Source of the DNA: Acidobacteriota bacterium
Lineage (GTDB): Bacteria; Acidobacteriota; UBA890
Assembly (NCBI GenBank): GCA_030609765.1
Contig: JAUWTE010000218.1
Location: forward strand, 1 to 5,978
Direction: 5' to 3'
DNA length: 5,978 bases
The notes under the pieces: generated by a model
Database searches by the model: none
The model's input: the letters and a program-made list of their open reading frames with translations, nothing else
What the model was told of the DNA's origin: nothing
In this document: piece by piece, positions 1-4,637 of the stretch
Position numbering within the stretch: the stretch's first letter is position 1
How the letters are laid out: the number at the start of each line of letters is the position of its first letter
Translations under genes and position numbers: made by a program

Positions 1-566
1 GCCGCCCCGTCCTCGCTCGCGAGGATCCGCAGCTCGACGCCCCTTGTTTCTTCCAGGTGCCGGTACAACACGAACGTCGTCTCGTAGTGCAGATCGTCGA
101 TCACCACGTTGTCGCCGGCACCCAAATCGAGTGAGTTGGCCACCAGGTTTTCACCTGCGCTGGTGGCGTCGACGATGCCGATTTCCGATTCCTTGGCTCC
201 GATGAGCTCCGCGAACTTGCTCCGCACCTGGTCCGTTTCCTCGAGCATCGCGCCAAGCGGCAAGGGGTCGTTCCCCTTGGCATCCAAGAACGCTTGGCCC
301 GCCTCGATGACCTGGCGTGGAGACGGCGCGATGTACGGTGAGTCGAGGTAGATTCCGTTTTCGACCACGGGAAAGTCGGCTCGCACACCGAGGGGATCGG
401 TTGCGCTCTGTTGGCCGGCCCGGCCCGCGGTGCCTGCGGACGCCGCAGCCGCCCCGGCCTCCTTTTCGGCCGTGCTCGCTGCGGACGCCTCGACTTTCCC
501 GACGACCGTGCTTGTCATGGCTGCTGCTGAAACTGACTGGAGGAATTGCCTTCGCGTCGCGGCCAT
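1..566 (-). CDS. Tat-exported PLP-dependent class V aminotransferase-fold protein (partial, 3' end outside window)
   Basis: The frame opens at the ATG complementary to 564-566 and runs without a stop off the left edge, giving 188 residues. An AGGAG ribosome site at 574-578 lies seven bases upstream, which supports this start. The N-terminus reads MAATRRQFLQSVSAAA, a textbook twin-arginine signal (T-R-R-x-F-L) followed by a short Ala/Ser hydrophobic stretch. An Ala/Gly/Ser-rich linker follows to about residue 56. From about 64 the sequence matches the start of class V aminotransferases, cysteine desulfurases and isopenicillin-N-epimerase-like enzymes: YLDSPYIAPSPRQV (73-86), the phosphate-loop-like ATSAGENLVAN (134-144), and VVIDDLHYET (154-163), whose His160 is in the place of the ring-stacking His. 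The PLP lysine would be beyond the window, so activity cannot be judged. Export to the periplasm is inferred from the signal. The substrate is unknown; transaminase, lyase and epimerase are all possible. It diverges from the permease gene. Confidence 0.85.
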   Translation of the reverse strand, partial: MAATRRQFLQSVSAAAMTSTVVGKVEASAASTAEKEAGAAAASAGTAGRAGQQSATDPLGVRADFPVVENGIYLDSPYIAPSPRQVIEAGQAFLDAKGNDPLPLGAMLEETDQVRSKFAELIGAKESEIGIVDATSAGENLVANSLDLGAGDNVVIDDLHYETTFVLYRHLEETRGVELRILASEDGA

Positions 567-596
567 GGCGAGACTCCTGTTTGAGGGTTTTTCCCG

Positions 597-650
597 GTCG
601 TCGATTGGTCCTGGCTAGTTGCCGATTCGGGCTGTTGTCCGTCGTCGATT
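597..650. repeat. 10-bp direct repeat GTCGTCGATT, two copies
   Basis: GTCGTCGATT occurs at 597-606 and again at 641-650, start to start 44 bases, about four helical turns. Both copies lie close upstream of the aminotransferase start on its minus strand, where an activator or repressor would bind. The motif is simple and GC-rich, so chance cannot be excluded. Confidence 0.35.
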
Positions 651-688
651 CAATCCGACTCGCCCTGCTCGTGACCCTCAGACTGTAA

Positions 689-754
689 ACGACAGAAGGT
701 TTCGGGTACACCGCTACGGAGGGCGCGCTCGAAACTCTCTCTCCCCTCTGTCGT
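689..754. repeat. Inverted repeat ACGACAGA(A/G)GG, candidate operator pair
   Basis: ACGACAGAAGG at 689-699 is mirrored by CCCTCTGTCGT at 744-754: ten of eleven positions pair, including eight outer ones in a row, with a 44-base gap. The gap is too long for a terminator hairpin. The placement, in the middle of a divergent promoter region, suits paired binding sites for a regulator, but no regulator gene is in the window and this remains a suggestion. Confidence 0.4.
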
Positions 755-818
755 AGAAAGCTTATGGGGCGGCGCACGGTCGCCCCCACGCTCGCTAGTT
801 CACCGCCGAGGTAGCTAT

Positions 819-3293
819 ATGGAATCCGGCAGACAGTTTCGCTACGTCCTTCGCAAGCTCGCCCGCTCGCCCATGTTCGCCGTGATCTCGGTGGTGACCC
901 TTGCTCTGGCGATCGGTGCCAACGCTGCCGTCTTCGGCGTCGTTAACGGGGTGTTGCTAGAGCCTTTGCCCTTCGAGGATCCTGATGACCTGGTGGGTAT
1001 CTGGTATACGGTGCCCGGACTGGGCTTCGACCTGATCAACCAGTCGCCGGCTCTGCACTTTACCTACATGGATGAGATGCGTGCCTTCGAGAGTGTCGGA
1101 ATGTGGGACAACAGCTCTTCGACCGTGACCGGCCTCGAGGAACCGGAGGAAGTGGAGGTGATGCGAGTCACCTACACCACGTTGCCGATCCTGCGGATCC
1201 AGACCACCGTCGGTCGCATCTTCACTGCCGAGGACGACTCCCCCGATGCCCCCGAGACCGTGATTCTCGGCCACGGGTATTGGCAGACTCACCTGGGCGG
1301 GGATCCCACCGTTCTTGGCGACACCCTCATTGTCGACGGTCGCCCGCGGCAGATCATCGGTGTTTTGCCGGCCGACCTGCAGTTTCTCGACTTCGACCCG
1401 GCTCTCTACCTACCGTTCCAGTTCGACCGCGCGGAGGTCTTCTTCGGCAACTTCAGCTACCAGGCGGTGGGCCGGCTGAATACCGCGGTGACCATCGATC
1501 AGGCCAACGACGACGTCATGCGCATGGTGCCCATGGCGCTGGAAAAGTTCCCGCGGGGCCTCACGCGAGAGATGCTCGATCAGGCGCAATTCGGCGCTCG
1601 GGTCCGGCCCCTCAAAGAGGACGTGGTCGGGGACGTAGGGACCATGCTCTGGGTGCTGCTGGGGACGGTGGGAATGGTGCTTCTGATTGCCTGTGCCAAC
1701 GTTGCCAATCTCTATCTGGTGCGCGCCGAGGATCGCCAGGTCGAGGTCGCCGTGCGAACAGCGATGGGGGCGAGCCGAGCAGCGCTGGCGCGCGACTTCC
1801 TGCTCGAGAGCCTGACACTGGGAATCATTGGCGGGCTCTGCGGGCTCGGGCTGGCGTATGCCGGTCTGAGACTGTTGCAGTACATGGGTCCACAGGGATT
1901 ACCGCGGCTCGATGAAATCGGGCTCGATCCTGAGGTCCTTCTGTTCACTCTGGCGCTATCGCTGTTCGCCGGGCTCTTGTTCGGCTTGGTCCCCGTTCTC
2001 AAGTACGGCAATGACCTGACCGGCGCGCTGAAGGAAGGTGGCCGCGGCGGCAGCGCCGGCAAGCAGCGGCACCGGGCGCGCAACGTGCTCGTTGTAACGC
2101 AGATGGCGCTGGCGCTCGTGCTGCTGGTTGGATCCGGGCTGATGATCCGGAGCTTCGTGGCCCTGCGGAGTGTTCACCCCGGTTTTGGGCGACCCGAAGA
2201 AGTGTTGACCGTCAGAATCAGCATCCCTGGTGCCGAAATCGAGGATCCCGAACAGGTAGCGCTTGCCATCGAACAAGTTCAGCAGAACCTCGAGCAGATT
2301 CCCGGCGTGCTTTCGGTGGGCGGAGCCTCGTCCATCACCATGGACGGGTGGAATAGCAACGACGCGATCGACGTCGAGGGCTTCCCGATGCCGGAAGGCC
2401 AGATTCCACCCATCCGCCGCTTCAAGTGGGTGTCTCCCGGCTACTTCGCGACCATGGAAAATCCAGTGGTCGCGGGCCGAGCGCTGACCTGGGCCGACGT
2501 TCATACTCGGGCGAACGTACTGATGGTTAGCCAGAACCTCGCCGTCGAGTACTGGGATAGCCCCGCCGACGCCCTTGGCAAGCGTGTCAAGTTACCGACC
2601 CTCGAAGGCTTGACGGAGGAACAACCCTGGCGCGAGATCATCGGGGTGGTCGGAGACATTCGCGACGACGGCGTCGATCAAGAGGCCACCAAGACGGTCT
2701 TCTGGCCGATGTTGCAGGGGCAGTTCTGGGACGAGGAGATCCGTGTGCAGCGAACCATCAAGTTCGCCATTCGCACCGCGCGCCTTGGTGAGCCGAACTT
2801 CCTGGATAGCGTGCGCGAGGCGGTTTGGGCGGTGAGCCCGAACCTGCCACTGGCCAACGTTCTCACCCTGCAAGAGATCTTCGACCGGTCGATGGCCCGC
2901 ACCTCCTTTGCTCTGGTGATGCTCGGGATTGCCGCCGGCGCGGCATTGCTGCTCGGCGCGGTGGGTATCTACGGAGTGACCTCCTACGTCGTTTCGCAGC
3001 GGCGGAGGGAGATCGGTGTCCGCATCGCACTGGGCGCCCAGCAGCGCGACGTCAGCCGCCTGGTGCTTCGGCATGCACTGCTGCTGGCCGCGGTGGGTGT
3101 GGTTGTCGGTCTGGCTGCCGCCTTCGGCCTGACCCGCCTGATGTCGGCCCTGCTGTTCGGGGTCGGCGCCATGGACCCGCTGACCTACGCGGCAGTGGCT
3201 GTCGGCATCACGGCCCTAACAATGCTTGCCAGCTACTTGCCCGCTCGACGTGCGGCGCGAGTGGATCCCATCGAAGCGCTACGCGCCAAGTAG
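819..3293 (+). CDS. ABC transporter permease of the duplicated orphan permease (ADOP) type, MacB/FtsX-like
   Basis: This 824-residue inner-membrane protein has two tandem copies of the MacB/FtsX permease unit. The first half starts with a membrane segment at about 19-45 containing LALAIGANAAVFGVVN, a hallmark of the ADOP group. A MacB-type periplasmic domain follows (about 48-265), then three membrane segments near 273-300, 327-353 and 371-394. The second half repeats the plan: a segment at about 422-449, a periplasmic domain to about 690, then segments near 697-725, 748-775 and 787-815. It ends with the usual ARRAARVDPIEALR tail. The cytoplasmic coupling motifs (VRTAMGASR, VRIALGAQQ) are present in both halves. 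Length matches the family norm of roughly 800. Family members usually lack a neighbouring ATPase, and none is seen here. The MacB family moves lipoproteins, peptides or drugs by mechanotransmission; the cargo of ADOP proteins is not known to me. Ribosome site GAGGT lies six bases before the ATG. Confidence 0.93.
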   Translation: MESGRQFRYVLRKLARSPMFAVISVVTLALAIGANAAVFGVVNGVLLEPLPFEDPDDLVGIWYTVPGLGFDLINQSPALHFTYMDEMRAFESVGMWDNSSSTVTGLEEPEEVEVMRVTYTTLPILRIQTTVGRIFTAEDDSPDAPETVILGHGYWQTHLGGDPTVLGDTLIVDGRPRQIIGVLPADLQFLDFDPALYLPFQFDRAEVFFGNFSYQAVGRLNTAVTIDQANDDVMRMVPMALEKFPRGLTREMLDQAQFGARVRPLKEDVVGDVGTMLWVLLGTVGMVLLIACANVANLYLVRAEDRQVEVAVRTAMGASRAALARDFLLESLTLGIIGGLCGLGLAYAGLRLLQYMGPQGLPRLDEIGLDPEVLLFTLALSLFAGLLFGLVPVLKYGNDLTGALKEGGRGGSAGKQRHRARNVLVVTQMALALVLLVGSGLMIRSFVALRSVHPGFGRPEEVLTVRISIPGAEIEDPEQVALAIEQVQQNLEQIPGVLSVGGASSITMDGWNSNDAIDVEGFPMPEGQIPPIRRFKWVSPGYFATMENPVVAGRALTWADVHTRANVLMVSQNLAVEYWDSPADALGKRVKLPTLEGLTEEQPWREIIGVVGDIRDDGVDQEATKTVFWPMLQGQFWDEEIRVQRTIKFAIRTARLGEPNFLDSVREAVWAVSPNLPLANVLTLQEIFDRSMARTSFALVMLGIAAGAALLLGAVGIYGVTSYVVSQRRREIGVRIALGAQQRDVSRLVLRHALLLAAVGVVVGLAAAFGLTRLMSALLFGVGAMDPLTYAAVAVGITALTMLASYLPARRAARVDPIEALRAK

Positions 3294-3296
3294 ACT

Positions 3297-3323
3297 CCTA
3301 GCCGTTGAAAAGTTCGGGCTAGG
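3297..3323 (+). terminator. Stem-loop directly after the permease stop, weak terminator candidate
   Basis: CCTAGCC at 3297-3303 pairs perfectly with GGCTAGG at 3317-3323 around a 13-base loop, starting four bases after the permease stop codon. No T-run follows on the plus strand, so it is not a classic intrinsic terminator. It may protect the mRNA 3' end or act with Rho. Confidence 0.35.
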
Positions 3324-3511
3324 CACTGGATCCATTCGTGGCTGGCGTCCGATCGCGGGCATCACTGGCGACCTGGCGTGACGTCCAGGATGTCCTGGGC
3401 TTTCGTCTCGTCCAGGGGCAGATGGACGACATCCGTGCCCATCGCATCGAGGCCCTGCCGCACGACCGTTTGCTGGAGATCCTGAGTCGGTACAACCGCC
3501 TACCGCGCTAA
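3323..3511 (+). pseudogene. Unidentified short open stretch, probable C-terminal remnant of a lost gene
   Basis: After an in-frame TAG at 3320-3322 the frame stays open to TAA at 3509-3511, encoding about 62 residues. The only upstream start-like codon is GTG at 3338, giving 57 residues, and it has no good ribosome site. From about 3380 codon use is strongly G/C at the third position, as in the real neighbouring genes. The peptide reads like a natural C-terminus: TWRDVQDVLGF, then MDDIRAHRIEALPHDRLL and EILSRYNRLPR, forming amphipathic helices. The W-R-D-V and final leucine-rich helix loosely recall the C-terminal end of AbiEii/DUF6036-type nucleotidyltransferases, but this is only an impression. 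I read it as a stump left by a deletion or insertion; a genuine small protein is the alternative. Confidence 0.35.
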
Positions 3512-3634
3512 ATGAGCCAGCCACAGCAAGCCTACCTGAGGACACTCCAATCCCGATTGCGGAATCAGACCGCTGGTGGCCGTCTCAGTCCATTGATGAA
3601 TCCCGGAGCGGCCGGGGGATGATCGCGAGTCCAG

Positions 3635-3664
3635 TTGGGATCGATACCATGGTGATGGTAAAAT
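3635..3664 (+). promoter_or_regulatory. Promoter of the toxin-antitoxin operon (TTGGGA / TAAAAT)
   Basis: TTGGGA (3635-3640) and TAAAAT (3659-3664) are separated by 18 bases and match the sigma-70 consensus at four and five of six positions. A second candidate lies downstream: an extended -10, TGT-CATAAT (3676-3684). If used, it would start transcription at or next to the antitoxin ATG at 3691 and give a leaderless mRNA, consistent with the absence of a Shine-Dalgarno sequence before that start. Confidence 0.45.
3645..3660. promoter_or_regulatory. Palindrome TACCAT-GGTG-ATGGTA, candidate antitoxin operator
   Basis: Six-base perfect arms (3645-3650 and 3655-3660) flank four bases. The site lies in the spacer of the proposed promoter and overlaps the first two bases of its -10 box. 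Ribbon-helix-helix antitoxins usually repress their own operon by binding such palindromes, so placement and context agree. A second imperfect pair, ATGCAGGC (3663-3670) with GCCAGCAT (3685-3692), seven of eight positions, follows and runs into the antitoxin start codon. Confidence 0.5.
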
Positions 3665-3690
3665 GCAGGCACCAGTGTCATAATGCCAGC

Positions 3691-3927
3691 ATGCCTGTGC
3701 AGATCACCATCCGCAACGTCCCCGACGAGGTTCGCGCCGAGCTCGCGGCCCGCGCGGCTCTCGAGGGAAAGTCGATGCAGGAGTATCTGAGAGGCGAGTT
3801 GGTGCGTCTTGCGGCACGGCCCTCGAGGCAAGACTGGTTGCGCAAGGTCCGTGATCGGAAACGGGCGGCGGACACGCGGATTCCCCCGGAACTGATCCTC
3901 GAGCAGAGGGACGCGGATCGTCGATGA
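3691..3927 (+). CDS. Ribbon-helix-helix antitoxin of a VapBC/FitAB-type pair
   Basis: This 78-residue protein begins MPVQITIRNVPDEVRAELAA, the strand and first helix of the FitA-like ribbon-helix-helix DNA-binding fold; the second helix is near 28-41 (SMQEYLRGELVRLA). The basic middle (46-58) leads to a C-terminal IPPELILEQRDADRR segment of the kind that wraps around and blocks the PIN toxin. The expected role is to neutralise the toxin encoded just downstream and to repress the operon as a complex. Its stop overlaps the toxin start in ATGA, indicating translational coupling. I chose the ATG at 3691 because family homology begins exactly there. An in-frame ATG at 3619 would add 24 residues that look nothing like the family and would overlap the promoter and operator. 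No Shine-Dalgarno sequence precedes 3691, so leaderless or weak initiation is likely. Confidence 0.88.
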   Translation: MPVQITIRNVPDEVRAELAARAALEGKSMQEYLRGELVRLAARPSRQDWLRKVRDRKRAADTRIPPELILEQRDADRR

Positions 3928-4337
3928 TGGTCGTCGTCGACGCCTCAGCCCTTATCGCCGCCACCTGCGATCACGGCCCCGAAGGCGCCTGGGCCGAAGC
4001 GCTGCTGGAGACAAGTGACCTCGTGGCTCCGCACCTCGTGCTTGTGGAGGCGGCGAACGTCCTACGCCGCCTCGAGCAGTCGAAGCACCTCACGCGGCTC
4101 GAGGCAACGGCGGCGCATGAGGATCTGTTGCGGCTCGACATCGAGTTGCTTCCCTATGAGCCCTTTGCCGAGCGGGTCTGGGAGCTGCGTGCAAACCTCA
4201 CCGCCTATGACGCCTGGTACGTTGCCATCGCGGAGATGGCCGGGCTCCCGCTGGCGACCCTCGATCACAGATTGGCCCGGGCGCCTGGAGCAGGGTGCCG
4301 CTTCCTGATCCCTCGCATGGATACTCCCCCCGAATAG
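3924..4337 (+). CDS. PIN-domain ribonuclease toxin of the VapC family
   Basis: This 137-residue protein is a complete PIN domain, the usual length for VapC. The four acidic metal-binding residues are visible: Asp6 in VVVDASALIAA, Glu42 in LVEAANVLRR, Asp96 in YDAWYVAIAE and Asp114 in LATLDHRLA. Intact residues suggest an active Mg2+-dependent endoribonuclease; VapC toxins commonly cut tRNA or rRNA, but the target cannot be read from sequence. It is co-translated with the antitoxin through the four-base ATGA overlap. A second ATG at 3927 gives MVVVDASAL, an equally typical start, so the true start may be one codon later. An AGAGGGA stretch at 3905-3911 may serve as ribosome site, though its 12-base spacing is long. 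The 3' end lies six bases from the end of the convergent ferredoxin gene, with no terminator hairpin between. Confidence 0.92.
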   Translation: MMVVVDASALIAATCDHGPEGAWAEALLETSDLVAPHLVLVEAANVLRRLEQSKHLTRLEATAAHEDLLRLDIELLPYEPFAERVWELRANLTAYDAWYVAIAEMAGLPLATLDHRLARAPGAGCRFLIPRMDTPPE

Positions 4338-4343
4338 AGAACC

Positions 4344-4637
4344 CTAGATATAGAAGTCCTCGCCCGTTCGCTTCCTCTTGAAGAGCACGCGGTCCTTGGC
4401 CTGCCCGTTCAATGAGATGGCGCCGGGCTCCGGGCAGGCATCGACGCAACTGCCGTCGTACCAGCACTCGCCCGGATACAAAACGATCGGCGGAAGGCCG
4501 GCCTTCGGGTTCGGGATCATGATGTCGACCTGGCACACATCGACGCAGGCATTGCACCCGACGCAAAGATCGACATCGAAACTCAGTGGCTCGGCCGGAG
4601 CGGGGTCGACGACGGCGTATGCCTTCTTGCTCGTCAC
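4344..4637 (-). CDS. Small 4Fe-4S dicluster ferredoxin subunit with an Asp replacing one cluster Cys
   Basis: This 97-residue protein starts at a GTG (4635-4637) that overlaps the stop of the upstream flavoprotein as GTGA, with a GGGGAGG ribosome site seven bases before it. The first cluster motif is complete: Cys25, Cys28, Cys31 and Cys35 (CVGCNACVDVC), followed by Gln instead of the usual Pro. The second reads C58-W-Y-D-G-S-C64-V-D-A-C68-P: position 61, where CxxCxxCxxxCP needs Cys, is Asp. Asp can ligate iron in some ferredoxins, such as that of Pyrococcus furiosus, so this site may hold a 4Fe cluster with an Asp ligand or a 3Fe cluster. No signal peptide is seen, so it is probably cytoplasmic. 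It should be the electron-transfer beta subunit for the adjacent flavoprotein, as AprB is for AprA. An ATG-started reading from 4925 would be mostly out-of-frame flavoprotein sequence and is rejected. Confidence 0.87.
   Translation of the reverse strand: MTSKKAYAVVDPAPAEPLSFDVDLCVGCNACVDVCQVDIMIPNPKAGLPPIVLYPGECWYDGSCVDACPEPGAISLNGQAKDRVLFKRKRTGEDFYI

Larger units (their letters stand above)
567..818. promoter_or_regulatory. Divergent intergenic region between the aminotransferase and permease genes
   Basis: These 252 bases separate two genes that diverge, so both promoters should lie here. I see no convincing sigma-70 pair on either strand; on the minus strand TTTACA resembles a -35 box but has no partner at the right spacing. 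The region does contain an imperfect inverted repeat (689-699 with 744-754) and a 10-bp direct repeat (597-606 and 641-650), listed separately. The permease start at 819 has a GAGGT ribosome site at 808-812 with six-base spacing. The region is otherwise featureless to my reading. Confidence 0.5.

Noticed and set aside
151..789. 212-residue minus-strand open frame across the aminotransferase start and promoter region
   Set aside because: It is an out-of-frame shadow rich in Arg/Gly/Ser with no recognisable fold; the Tat-signal aminotransferase frame explains this strand better and has a ribosome site.
1103..1915. 270-residue plus-strand open frame inside the permease gene
   Set aside because: Low-complexity Arg/Gly/His-rich shadow of the permease in another frame, caused by high third-position G/C.
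3602..3616. CCCGG-AGCGG-CCGGG hairpin upstream of the toxin-antitoxin promoter
   Set aside because: Only five base pairs, no T-run, and easily expected by chance in GC-rich DNA.
3512..3622. 36-codon open frame starting right after the TAA of the gene stump
   Set aside because: Short, no ribosome site, no recognisable sequence and weaker codon bias; not enough to call a gene.
3619..3690. Upstream ATG extending the antitoxin by 24 residues
   Set aside because: The extension has no antitoxin character and would cover the promoter and operator; family homology starts exactly at the ATG at 3691.
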